Shown: positions 7,897 through 14,931 of the stretch, one piece after another
Position numbering within the stretch: the stretch's first letter is position 1
How the letters are laid out: every line of letters begins with the position of its first letter
Assembly (NCBI GenBank): GCA_910585015.1
Contig: CAJUCT010000001.1
Span: 28,833 to 43,763 of the forward strand
Direction: 5' to 3'
Source of the DNA: an uncultured Acetatifactor sp.
GTDB taxonomy: Bacteria > Bacillota > Clostridia > Lachnospirales > Lachnospiraceae
Length of the DNA stretch: 14,931 nucleotides
Made by a program: the position numbers and the translations under genes
The notes under the pieces: model-generated
Seen by the model: the letters and a program-made list of their open reading frames with translations, nothing else
What the model was told of the DNA's origin: nothing
The model's database searches: none

Positions 7897-8028
7897 AAAA
7901 TAGTCCTCCTTGTGAATTTTAAACGTTGATTGGATTTACGTATTGATTTATAAATTAGCAATCATAGGCATCACCTGTCCTTTGAAATGATTTAAAATAA
8001 ATGGCACATATAAGAAATTTACAATACA

Positions 8029-8057
8029 ATTTTATATTAATCTCAATTTAGCGTCAA
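8029..8057 (-). promoter_or_regulatory. Sigma-A promoter for the minus-strand secreted protein/lipoprotein unit
   Basis: On the minus strand, TTGACG (8057-8052) is followed after exactly 17 bases by TAAAAT (8034-8029), each 5 of 6 to consensus, in a very AT-rich region. Transcription would begin near 8022, giving a leader of about 125 bases before the ATG at 7896. Confidence 0.7.
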
Positions 8058-8078
8058 GATAACTTTAGAAAAAATATA

Positions 8079-8124
8079 TTTTCAAAAATTTAAGACTTGC
8101 ATTTTAGAGATTTCATGCAATAAT
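8079..8124 (+). repeat. Orphan copy of the tRNA promoter region (left copy)
   Basis: This segment is a near-duplicate of 10800-10844, the promoter region of tRNA-Val. They share TTTTCAAAA, an aligned TTTARGACTTGCATTTTA block and a TCRTGC motif before the -10. It retains a -35 TTGCAT (8097-8102), a 16-base spacer and a -10 AATAAT (8119-8124), so it may still be active. No tRNA follows; a terminator does, at 8150-8194. It could be a relic of a duplication or the promoter of a small RNA. Confidence 0.65.
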
Positions 8125-8149
8125 CCTGAGTCTAATGCTTAAAATGAGA

Positions 8150-8194
8150 AAAAAGTCTCACAAGCCTTGATTTTACTGGCCTGTGGGACTTTTT
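8150..8194. terminator. Bidirectional rho-independent terminator
   Basis: A 17-bp stem (8150-8166 with 8178-8194), containing one wobble and one mismatch, encloses an 11-base loop. It carries T-runs on both strands (ACTTTTT forward, GACTTTTTTC reverse). In the reverse direction it lies 138 bases past the permease remnant's stop and would end that transcript. In the forward direction it would stop anything begun at the orphan promoter. Confidence 0.8.
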
Positions 8195-8331
8195 GTGATT
8201 TTGCCGCCGCACGTTACATCTCCCTTTTCCGGAGTCAGCCGCCAACAAGCACACTTTTTGGCATATACCGGGGCAATGCTTGCCTTTGCTGCCTGGCACA
8301 TCATTCTGCCGCAATAACAAAATTGTGAGGG
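8195..8331. other. Short region between terminator and permease remnant
   Basis: With the preceding elements this completes the 434-base gene-free stretch 7897-8331. In the same minus-strand frame as the permease and beyond its TGA, a cysteine-rich stretch stays open to about 8175 (including QFCYCGRMMC and KKCACW). It has no ribosome binding site ahead of its ATG codons. It may be the tail of a lost gene or chance; it is not called as a gene. Confidence 0.35.
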
Positions 8332-10665
8332 TCAGCTTTCTATCTCCCGCAGTCGCTCCACAATAGTGCGGCGGTTAACGGAGCGATACATCAACAGAGG
8401 GACCAGAATTCCCAGAATCAGAAACAGCGGTATTACCGTTAAAACCGGCAGGACGGTAAATTGATAGGTGAAAAACCAAAAGGCGGAGCAGAGTGATCCC
8501 ACCAGCGGTCCCAACGCGGCGCTCAGGACCAAGGAGAGGGCGGCGGACAGCATGGTGTAGTACAGCCCTTCGTACACCAGCATGGTATTCATCTGCTTTC
8601 CGGTCATACCCACAGATTGGAGCATTGCCAGCTCCCGCTTCCGGGCAAGTATGCCCGTCAGCACGGTATTGATGAAGTTGAGCACACCTACCAGACCGAT
8701 AATCCCTGCCAGTGTGCCGCCCAGGGTCAGGAACATATTCCGAAAGCCCTCAAACTCGGCCGTCTTGCTCTGTCTGCTCTCGTAGTCGCAGGTAGGCTGG
8801 ACGGACTCCGTGTATTCCTTCAAAAAGTCCTCCATAGCGGCATTGGACTCCTGGGCGGTGTTGAAAGCGTAGATCATGACAGAGTTCATGCCGGTATCCC
8901 GCTTGAACAACTCCGCTCCCATAGCCAGTTTGCTGGCCCCGAGGGTGGAGTAGCGGTAGGTGAGGGCGCTGGGGATCTCGATCAGGGCGCAGACAGTGTA
9001 CTCTTTTTCCGTATAGCGCTTGACCCGGGGAATGAAGTTGGCCTCCCCGCGCTCATAGCGGGCGTCCGCCTCCTCTGGGGAAATTTCCTCTCCAGTGTCC
9101 GTATCAACATTCGTCCACTCCTCCACATATCGGAGCTTCACGGTGTCCCCCACCTGGAAGCAGTTGGCATTCTCGTTGATCATCCCGTATTCGTCGGCGG
9201 AATAGACGGCGGCAATGGCGTTCTGGTCGGGATCGGATAAGGGGGCAATGTCTCCCGCCAGCACATTTATCTCGCCGAGAATGAAGTCCTCCAGGCCATA
9301 GAGCTGGGCATTGCCCACGATGGTGCCCTCGCTCACATGCTCCTGGGAGGCGACGATGCTGTCCAGCATCTCTTCGGGATAGTGCCTGCTGTAGTCCTGG
9401 CGGAAGTACTCCTCCGGCAGAAGGGCCTGGATAGCCCCATCCTGGCCATAGACCCGGCCTCCCTCGGTGATACCGCCCTGGGTGCTGACCTGGGCGATGA
9501 TCTCCTCCGAAAGCGCCTGATCCGCCGAGCGGAAGTGGGCGCCGGTCTGGAAGTAGTCGGCGTGGCCCAGGACAAAGTCGGTGACTGCTTGACCGGAGAG
9601 ATATTTCTCCATATCGAAGCCGCTGACAAACGTATACACCAGATTCATCAGCACCACCGCCAGGGTCAGAGAGATGACGGTAACTACCGTTTTACTTCTG
9701 CTCCGGCCCAGATTGGCCCAGGCCATTTCCGGCAGGGACGCGCCGGCGGTGCCTGCCCGGACTGCCCGTTTGCCGCCTTTCTTCCCGGACTGCTGTCCGC
9801 CTTCGGTATAGCGCACCGCCTCCACCGGGGATACCCTGGCGGCAATCCGCCCAGGCCGTGCGCAGGAGAGGAACACCGTCAGCAGGGAAAACGCCGCCGC
9901 GCCGATAAAAATCCAGGGGCTACAGGAAACAAAGGCGTTCTTATAGCTGAGATGGGCCATGATGACCGGGGTCAGCTTGTTGCCGATGACGAAGCCAAGG
10001 AGCAGGCCGGCAGGAATGCCCATCAGACTGAGCAGGAGGGCCTGCTGGCGGATCACACGCTTGAGCTGCTTTCCGGTGGTGCCGATGGTTTTCAGCAGGC
10101 CGTAAAACCGGATATCATTGGTGACGGAGATCCGGAACACATTGTAGATGATGAGATACCCGGTGAAGATGATGAGCAGAAGGGTTATCACAATGGCGGC
10201 GAACGTCAAGGGATCAAAACTCTCGGTGATCCGGTCCCCGGTGTAGCCCCAGTTCACGCCGATGCTCAGGTAGTTCTCCTTCCCTGCCTCGGTGCATTGA
10301 TAACCGTAATTTCCCAGCACCGTGCCCAGGTTTTCCCTGATGCCTACCGAACTCTTAAACATCACATCCAGGTTCCATGCGCCCGTCATGGAGTTCCGCT
10401 CCCCGCCCGACAGGGCGCAGATCTCCTCGGCGGCGGACCGGGGCAGAAGCACGTTGTTGGCGCTCACGGCGCTGTCGTACTCCCACCAGCCGGAGAGGGT
10501 GAAAGTCCGCTCTATTGTGCGGGGATGCGCGGTTCCATCGTCCAGAGTAATAGGCATGGTAAATTGTGCGCCCACCCTGGGCTCGACGCCCAGCAGGGCC
10601 AGGACGTGGGTATCCGTCGCGGCCTCGCCGGTGCCTTCCTGGGGGAGTGTGCCTTCCACGGGGGT
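8332..10665 (-). pseudogene. FtsX-like ABC transporter permease, 5'-truncated
   Basis: About 777 codons of a MacB/FtsX-type permease remain. Retained are a partial first extracellular domain beginning TPVEGTLPQ, three membrane segments (near residues 190-212, 243-265, 284-304 of the open frame), the ARVSPVEAVR motif, a fourth segment (361-384), a long second extracellular domain, and a C-terminal FtsX repeat with RKRELAMLQSVGMTGKQ and three final segments. Full-length relatives start with a cytoplasmic end, a first membrane helix and roughly 100-150 more residues; these are missing. The frame extends to an ATG at 10770, but the added 35 codons do not resemble the family and no ribosome site precedes them, so the true start has been lost. 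The partner ATPase is also absent. GC content is visibly higher than in the neighbouring genes, suggesting transfer. Such transporters typically export or sense antimicrobial peptides, but the substrate here is unknown. A functional shortened protein is unlikely though not excluded. Confidence 0.75.
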
Positions 10666-10799
10666 GCAGAAGTAGAGATATTGACAAAACCGAGGGGTGT
10701 AAAAAAGCGGCTGATTTAGCTGACGCGATATAAGGAGAATAATGAAATATGCCTTTTTGTGTGCAGGCAAAAAGTGAGGACTTCACAAAAATTTTTTAA

Positions 10800-10844
10800 T
10801 TTTCAAAATTTAGGACTTGCATTTTAAGCATATCGTGCTATAAT
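10800..10844 (+). promoter_or_regulatory. tRNA-Val promoter (right copy of repeat)
   Basis: TTGCAT (10817-10822), a 16-base spacer and a perfect TATAAT (10839-10844) end 9 bases before the tRNA's first base, with an AT-rich upstream element (TTTTCAAAATTTA). The whole block is duplicated at 8079-8124. Confidence 0.85.
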
Positions 10845-10853
10845 AAAACCCAT

Positions 10854-10927
10854 GGAAGCATAGCTCAGCCGGGATGAGCGTTCGCCTCACACGCGAAAGG
10901 TCAGGAGTTCGAGCCTCCTTGCTTCCA
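10854..10927 (+). tRNA. tRNA-Val, anticodon CAC
   Basis: A 74-base cloverleaf. The acceptor stem GGAAGCA pairs with TGCTTCC, with discriminator A. The D arm is GCTC/GAGC with a GG-containing loop. The anticodon stem TTCGC/GCGAA encloses loop CTCACAC, placing CAC at positions 34-36 with U33 and A37. The variable loop is 5 bases, and the T arm AGGAG/CTCCT has loop TTCGAGC. It would read the valine codon GUG. CCA is not encoded; the gene is followed at once by seven T residues (10928-10934) that probably end transcription. No second tRNA follows. Confidence 0.93.
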
Positions 10928-10954
10928 TTTTTTTACAACCCGATAATTTAGCGG

Positions 10955-11088
10955 TTTAAAGTGCGAAACTTTAAAGCGATAAAATAAACGGGACCATAAG
11001 AAGCAAGTTCCATCGGTCATGTATACATGCAAATACTGATCGACACAATAACACGGGTACAGCAGGAGCTTGGTTTAAACCAAACTCC
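10955..11088 (+). repeat. Cluster of inverted repeats in the leader of the aldolase-like gene
   Basis: Three dyads lie between the tRNA and the next gene. TTTAAAG-TGCGAAA-CTTTAAA is at 10955-10975. A perfect 12-base palindrome CATGTATACATG is at 11018-11029, itself enclosed by a near-complementary ATCGGT/ACTGAT pair. A 24-base near-palindrome at 11065-11088 has the perfect core TTGGTTTAAACCAA. They could be protein-binding sites or fold in RNA; no known riboswitch or T-box was recognised. Confidence 0.55.
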
Positions 11089-11149
11089 GGTTATGCAGGG
11101 ACAAGGATAGTATGCGAAAAATGAAAATCAGAAAGGAAGTAGTATAAGC

Positions 11150-12133
11150 ATGAGCAGAGAGAGACAGGGCAGCCTGGTATCCTTCCGCCCGGATATCAAG
11201 GTAGTGGATTGTACTTTGAGGGACGGCGGTCTTGTGAATAATTTCCGTTTTACGGACGAGTTTGTGAAGGATCTGTATCTGGCCAATATCAAGGCCGGTG
11301 TGGACTATATGGAGTTTGGCTACAAGGCGTCCAAGGAGATTTTCAAGAAGGAGGATTTCGGCAAGTGGAAGTTCTGTGACGAGAAAGATATCCGGGACAT
11401 TGTTGGGGACAACAAGACGGATATGAAGATTTCCGTTATGGCGGATGTGGGCCGGACAGACTATAAGAAGGACATTTTAAACCGCAAGGACAGCGTGATA
11501 GACCTGGTGAGGGTGGCCACCTATATCAACACCATCCCGGCTGCTGTAGAGATGCTGGAGGATGCCAAGAAGAAGGGCTATGAGACCACGGTGAATATCA
11601 TGGCGGTGTCCAAGGTCAGCGATGTGGACCTGGACGGTGGACTGGAACTACTGGCGCAGAGCAGCGTGGATGTGATTTACCTGGTGGACAGCTTCGGCGC
11701 TTTCTACCCGGAACAGGTGGAGCGTCTGACAGACAAATATCTGGATGTGGCAGCCAAATACGGGAAAAAAGTGGGTATGCACGCCCATAATAACCAGCAG
11801 CTGGCCTTTGCCAACACCATTGAGAGCCTGTCCAGAGGCGCAAGCTATCTGGATGCCACAGTCAGCGGCATGGGCAGAGGAGCGGGCAACTGCTACATGG
11901 AGCTGCTGCTGAGTTTCCTGCGCAATCCCAGATATAACAAGATTGCCATTATGAATTTTATTGAGAAGCACATCGGAAAACTGAAGGAGGAGGGGGCTGT
12001 GTGGGGCTATGACATTCCCTATCTGCTCACAGGCACCCTGAATTGCCATCCTTCATCAGCGATTCAGTTTATCAAGGAAAAGAGAACGGATTATGCCATG
12101 TTTTATCAGGACTTGATTGACAGCGCCTTATAA
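11150..12133 (+). CDS. DRE-TIM metallolyase / HMGL-like aldolase-family protein
   Basis: A 327-residue TIM-barrel enzyme of the group that includes isopropylmalate synthase, HMG-CoA lyase and 4-hydroxy-2-oxovalerate aldolase. The N-terminal signature VVDCTLRDGG supplies metal-binding D20 and active-site R24-D25. VDSFGAFYP is the strand-end motif, GMHAHNNQQLAFANT contains the two metal-ligand histidines H211 and H213, and SGMGRGAGN is the late glycine-rich metal-site loop. Such enzymes make or break carbon-carbon bonds next to a carbonyl with a divalent metal. It lacks the long C-terminal regulatory domain of isopropylmalate synthase and the partner dehydrogenase of the hydroxy-oxovalerate aldolases, so the substrate is open. 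AAAGGAAG lies about 10 bases before the ATG. It appears to be a single-gene unit with a structured leader. Family is confident; specific reaction is not. Confidence 0.85.
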   Translation: MSRERQGSLVSFRPDIKVVDCTLRDGGLVNNFRFTDEFVKDLYLANIKAGVDYMEFGYKASKEIFKKEDFGKWKFCDEKDIRDIVGDNKTDMKISVMADVGRTDYKKDILNRKDSVIDLVRVATYINTIPAAVEMLEDAKKKGYETTVNIMAVSKVSDVDLDGGLELLAQSSVDVIYLVDSFGAFYPEQVERLTDKYLDVAAKYGKKVGMHAHNNQQLAFANTIESLSRGASYLDATVSGMGRGAGNCYMELLLSFLRNPRYNKIAIMNFIEKHIGKLKEEGAVWGYDIPYLLTGTLNCHPSSAIQFIKEKRTDYAMFYQDLIDSAL

Positions 12134-12203
12134 AATAGGGATTTGGTTCAGTACATTTGTATAGAGAAGAACATTATACTAATCTGTATGGGAGGGCTTA
12201 TGA

Positions 12204-14426
12204 ATGAGACATAAAGTAAGCAGAGGGACTTGCTGTCTGCTTCTTGTATTGTTGTCGCTGGCAATGTATTCATGTGGACTTCGGGAGAATCCGGAGTCCA
12301 TTTCCATATCAGAGGAAGATGAACTTGTACCTGTGGCGCAGTTTTTTGATTTCAGACTGCCGGTACCTTTTTATAGGATCCCGCTTTATACATTTAATGA
12401 TGATTGGTTTTATTTTATTATAGGTATGTATGACCAGGAAAAGCAGGGGCTTCGCCTGGATATCTACAGGAATGATCTGTTTGGGGAATTTGAACCCGAA
12501 CTTTATGTGGAAAGGATAGGCAGGTATTCCATTACGTTGCTGGCAGACAGGAAAAGCAACTGTGTGTTGTTCAGCCAGGAAGAGGATGGAAGCTTTTCGC
12601 TAAAAAAGTATGACGGAGACGGCATGATGCAGTGGCACACGGAGTATTCCGCTTCTGATTTGCAGGGGCAGGGGAAAAAACTCACAGACGGAGTGATCAC
12701 GGAGGACGGCAGAGTATTTCTCTATGCTTATGGCGAAGGAGGCAGCGTCTTTATATTCGGGCAGGACGGCAGTCTACAGGGAACTTATGTGCCGGAATTG
12801 GAGATACTGGAAGGAATCGCGGAGAGCCGGGAAGGCCGGGTTTATGGATATTGCATTACAGGGGAGGAACCGGTATTCGCGGATGTGGAGCATGCTGGTG
12901 AGAAGCATATCTGCCCTGTCACTCCGCTGCAGGTATATGGCGGGTGCGAGGACGGGATCTATCTATGCGACAAGGACGGGCTGTGGATGTATGACCCGGA
13001 GACAGGGGAAACGGATCGCATGTGGTACTGGGACGATGAGTATGTGCAGATAGACGGCATTCGGGTGCAGCGGATATTCCGGGGAAAAGAAGTCATATGC
13101 CTGATGTGCCGGGAACGCCATTCGGACTATTATGAAAAGGGGGAAATACTGACTTTCGTCTCGGCTGCTTATGGAAGCCGCAGGGATTATCCAAAGAAAG
13201 AGGTAGTGACGCTGGGAAGGGCATTTAATACGCCCTATGACACACAGATCAGCAGGATGGATGATCTAGTGAGACAATATAACAGGCAGGATAGGAGTTA
13301 TCGGGTGGAGATCCTCTATCCAGAGGAAGAAGTGATGAAGGACTATGCTTCCCAGAGAGAACTCCTGAGCGAGATGGAGGTAAAGTTCCTGCGGGGAGAA
13401 GGCCCTGACTTGATCCAGGTGGACGGACTGAATGCGAGAAGTATGGTGGTGAAAGGCGTATTTGAGGACTTGACGGGATATTATGAGGCGAGTGAGGTAG
13501 TGAACAGGGAGGATATTCTGCAATCTGTCAGGAAGGCAGGCACGGTGATGGGGACGGAGGTGTTTGTGATTCCTTCCTTCAGACTGCATTCCATGATGGT
13601 CAAGGTGGATGTATCTCCGGAGGAGTGGACACCTTGGCGCTTTCTGGAACTAAGTCAAGGGGACGGAGCGGTATTGTATCCGGCTGCATCCAAGCTGGAC
13701 GCATTCTGGTACTGCATGGGACTTAGACTTGAGGGGCGTTTTCTGAATTATGAGAGGAGGGAATGCTATTTTGATAATGAGGAATTTCGGAGAATACTGG
13801 AGGTGTGCAGCAGGTGGGAGGCGGCGGAGTCCCCGGTGACATTTGTGACGAAAGAAGACGATTTGGCGTTGATTGATATCACGCAGCCGGAATGGATAAT
13901 TAATGACACATTTTTTAATTCCACATCCAGTTTTATCGGTATGCAGCATCATAATGCCCGGTGGCTGGGATATCCCGGCTGGGAGGGCGCGGAAAGCTTA
14001 CTTCATCCGACAGACACTTTTGCCATAAACAGCGCCTCGGAGAATAAGGAGGGGGCATGGGATTTTCTGGAGTTTCTTTTATCTGAAGAATTTCAGGATG
14101 CCATAGACAGGGATTTCCCAGTGAGAGTGGACAGCTTTGAGAGATACCTTGCTTACAGTTATATTAATTCGGATGACAGTTATGAGGAATTTTCATACAA
14201 GGTGGAACCTACACGACTGCCCACTGAGGAGGATTTTGCTGCTATGTATGCCATGGCAGAAAGCGCTGTGTGCGGCGACTCCCTGAACGTGGAAAGTGAA
14301 AGAGGTGACCCTGTCAGGAGGATTCTGGAGGAGGAAGCAGAGATGTACTTCGCAGGGGATGCCACGCTGGAAGAAACTGTAAAAAAGATTCAGAGCAGGG
14401 TCGGATTATACTTAAATGAATTATAA
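12204..14426 (+). CDS. Propeller-like/solute-binding lipoprotein, paralogue of the 5328-7526 gene
   Basis: A 740-residue predicted lipoprotein. The signal peptide MRHKVSRGTCCLLLVLLSLA runs into a MYSC lipobox (C24), an imperfect but acceptable site. Residues about 45-325 form a beta-rich, blade-like region (LWMYDPETGETDRMWYW; ITEDGRVFLYAYGEGGSVFIF), and about 334-740 form a solute-binding domain with GEGPDLI (398-404), VKGVFEDLTGYYEASEVV and SASENKEGAWDFLEFL. These blocks and the C-terminal helix (LEETVKKIQSRVGLYLNEL) match the other lipoprotein in order and spacing, although overall identity is low. GGGAGG is 8 bases before the ATG. No permease or ATPase gene is adjacent, and the promoter is unclear (TATACT at 12175-12180 lacks a good -35), so it could be read through from the aldolase-like gene 70 bases upstream. 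The ligand is unknown. Confidence 0.82.
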   Translation: MRHKVSRGTCCLLLVLLSLAMYSCGLRENPESISISEEDELVPVAQFFDFRLPVPFYRIPLYTFNDDWFYFIIGMYDQEKQGLRLDIYRNDLFGEFEPELYVERIGRYSITLLADRKSNCVLFSQEEDGSFSLKKYDGDGMMQWHTEYSASDLQGQGKKLTDGVITEDGRVFLYAYGEGGSVFIFGQDGSLQGTYVPELEILEGIAESREGRVYGYCITGEEPVFADVEHAGEKHICPVTPLQVYGGCEDGIYLCDKDGLWMYDPETGETDRMWYWDDEYVQIDGIRVQRIFRGKEVICLMCRERHSDYYEKGEILTFVSAAYGSRRDYPKKEVVTLGRAFNTPYDTQISRMDDLVRQYNRQDRSYRVEILYPEEEVMKDYASQRELLSEMEVKFLRGEGPDLIQVDGLNARSMVVKGVFEDLTGYYEASEVVNREDILQSVRKAGTVMGTEVFVIPSFRLHSMMVKVDVSPEEWTPWRFLELSQGDGAVLYPAASKLDAFWYCMGLRLEGRFLNYERRECYFDNEEFRRILEVCSRWEAAESPVTFVTKEDDLALIDITQPEWIINDTFFNSTSSFIGMQHHNARWLGYPGWEGAESLLHPTDTFAINSASENKEGAWDFLEFLLSEEFQDAIDRDFPVRVDSFERYLAYSYINSDDSYEEFSYKVEPTRLPTEEDFAAMYAMAESAVCGDSLNVESERGDPVRRILEEEAEMYFAGDATLEETVKKIQSRVGLYLNEL

Positions 14427-14481
14427 ATTGTAGAGTTTGAGATAAATATTAAAAAAATGTTAAAAACTTTTTAAGAAAGTA

Positions 14482-14510
14482 TTGGGAAATGTTACAAGAT
14501 GTGTTATACT
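14482..14510 (+). promoter_or_regulatory. Sigma-A promoter of the repeat-containing secreted protein gene
   Basis: TTGGGA (14482-14487), a 17-base spacer and TATACT (14505-14510) preceded by TGT, an extended -10. It lies 70 bases before the ATG. A tight AT palindrome TTAAAAA-C-TTTTTAA (14460-14474) sits just upstream of the -35 and is too weak to be a clear terminator. Confidence 0.75.
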
Positions 14511-14579
14511 GAGAATCGGTGCCGGTAGTTTGGACAAGAGGAAAGATTTAAAATATACGGAATCGAGGTATAACATACA

Positions 14580-14931
14580 ATGAAAAAGAGAGTGATCAGT
14601 GTGTTGCTGGTGGGAGTATTGACAGCCCTTATATATCAGCAGTCAGCTATGGAGATGCCCACGATAGCAGCGGCGATGGGACCGGAGGCCGGAACTTATG
14701 CCGGGGAAGAGGCGGGTGGGGAAGAATCTGCCTCTGACATAGAACCCTCAACAGACAGTCTGGAGGAGTCTCAGGCGGGAACCGTGGAGTCTCAAGAGGG
14801 AACGCAGGAGCCGGAGGCGGGAACCGTGGAATCCCAAGAGGGAACGCAGGAGCCGGAGGCGGGAACCGTGGAATCCCAAGAGGGAACGCAGGAGCCGGAG
14901 GCGGGAACCGTGGAGTCTCAAGAGGGAACGC
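14580..14931 (+). CDS. Secreted acidic repeat protein (partial, runs off the window)
   Basis: An ATG with GAGGT 10 bases upstream opens a frame of 117 codons to the window edge. The N-terminus MKKRVISVLLVGVLTALIYQ is a signal peptide or membrane anchor. A low-complexity Glu/Gly/Ala-rich stretch follows, and then tandem copies of AGTVESQEGTQEPE, a 14-residue unit. Such acidic, proline-containing repeats are typical of extended spacers in surface or cell-wall proteins of Firmicutes. The functional domain, if any, would lie beyond the window. The gene has its own promoter, so it is probably separate from the lipoprotein gene before it. Confidence 0.75.
   Translation, partial: MKKRVISVLLVGVLTALIYQQSAMEMPTIAAAMGPEAGTYAGEEAGGEESASDIEPSTDSLEESQAGTVESQEGTQEPEAGTVESQEGTQEPEAGTVESQEGTQEPEAGTVESQEGT
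14775..14931 (+). repeat. 42-bp in-frame tandem repeat (minisatellite)
   Basis: Three full units (14775-14816, 14817-14858, 14859-14900) and 31 bases of a fourth, continuing past the window. Units differ only at two silent sites: units 1 and 4 carry GAG TCT, units 2 and 3 carry GAA TCC. The unit length is a multiple of three, so gain or loss of copies keeps the frame. Confidence 0.95.

Noticed and set aside
8175..8331. Cysteine-rich stretch in frame past the permease stop (QFCYCGRMMC, KKCACW)
   Set aside because: Its only ATG codons lack a ribosome site and it overlaps the terminator. I cannot separate it from chance, and readthrough or selenocysteine use of the TGA has no structural support here.
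9337..10719. A 460-codon open frame on the plus strand opposite the permease remnant
   Set aside because: The plus-strand product is Gly/Ala/His-rich with no motif, whereas the minus strand carries FtsX repeats and membrane segments. Only the last few codons were kept as a weak finding.
10854..10927. tRNA 3' end as an integrase attachment site
   Set aside because: No second copy of the tRNA 3' end and no integrase gene was found in the window. The only nearby repeat is upstream, in the promoter.
14775..14931. CRISPR-like array
   Set aside because: The units are contiguous, in frame and lack unique spacers, so this is a coding tandem repeat.

Overview
The window reads as chromosomal DNA from a Gram-positive gut Firmicute, most likely a Lachnospiraceae-type clostridium. 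The support is moderate GC content, strong AGGAGG-type ribosome binding sites, sigma-A promoters, large lipoprotein solute-binding proteins with an N-terminal propeller-like region, a GH3 beta-glucosidase with reversed domain order, and a tRNA gene without encoded CCA. This placement is inference; there is no rRNA or marker gene to confirm it.

Layout, left to right. Positions 1-1299: the tail of an unidentified gene and an ABC-2-type permease, probably the distal part of an exporter operon. Positions 1374-2610: a self-contained unit with a promoter overlapped by a large inverted repeat, a small XRE-type repressor, a DUF308/HdeD-like six-helix membrane protein and a strong terminator. Positions 2834-5263: a cytosolic GH3 beta-glucosidase, ending in a hairpin shared with the convergent gene. 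Positions 5328-8057, minus strand: a good promoter, a 105-residue secreted cysteine-containing protein, and a 732-residue lipoprotein with a C-terminal solute-binding domain, probably co-transcribed. Positions 8079-10853: a GC-rich, 5'-truncated FtsX-type ABC permease on the minus strand. It is bracketed by two near-identical copies of a tRNA-type promoter; the right copy drives tRNA-Val(CAC), while the left copy has no tRNA and points into a terminator about 70 bases on. Positions 10928-12133: a leader rich in inverted repeats and a DRE-TIM metallolyase-like enzyme. Positions 12204-14426: a second propeller/solute-binding lipoprotein, paralogous to the first. Positions 14482-14931: a clear promoter and the start of a secreted acidic protein with 42-bp tandem repeats that runs off the window.

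How the genes may work together: the GH3 enzyme has no signal peptide, so it would cleave glycosides already imported. The two solute-binding lipoproteins are candidates for capturing substrate or sensing it outside the membrane, but neither has permease genes beside it here. The XRE and DUF308 genes form a likely self-regulated pair. The region from about 8.1 to 10.9 kb looks like a rearrangement scar: a foreign-looking permease cut off next to a tRNA gene, with the tRNA promoter duplicated.

No CRISPR array, transposase, integrase, phage gene or rRNA is visible. The most unusual items are the duplicated tRNA promoter around the broken permease, the paired propeller/solute-binding lipoproteins with their small secreted partner, the repressor operator, and the minisatellite-bearing surface protein.
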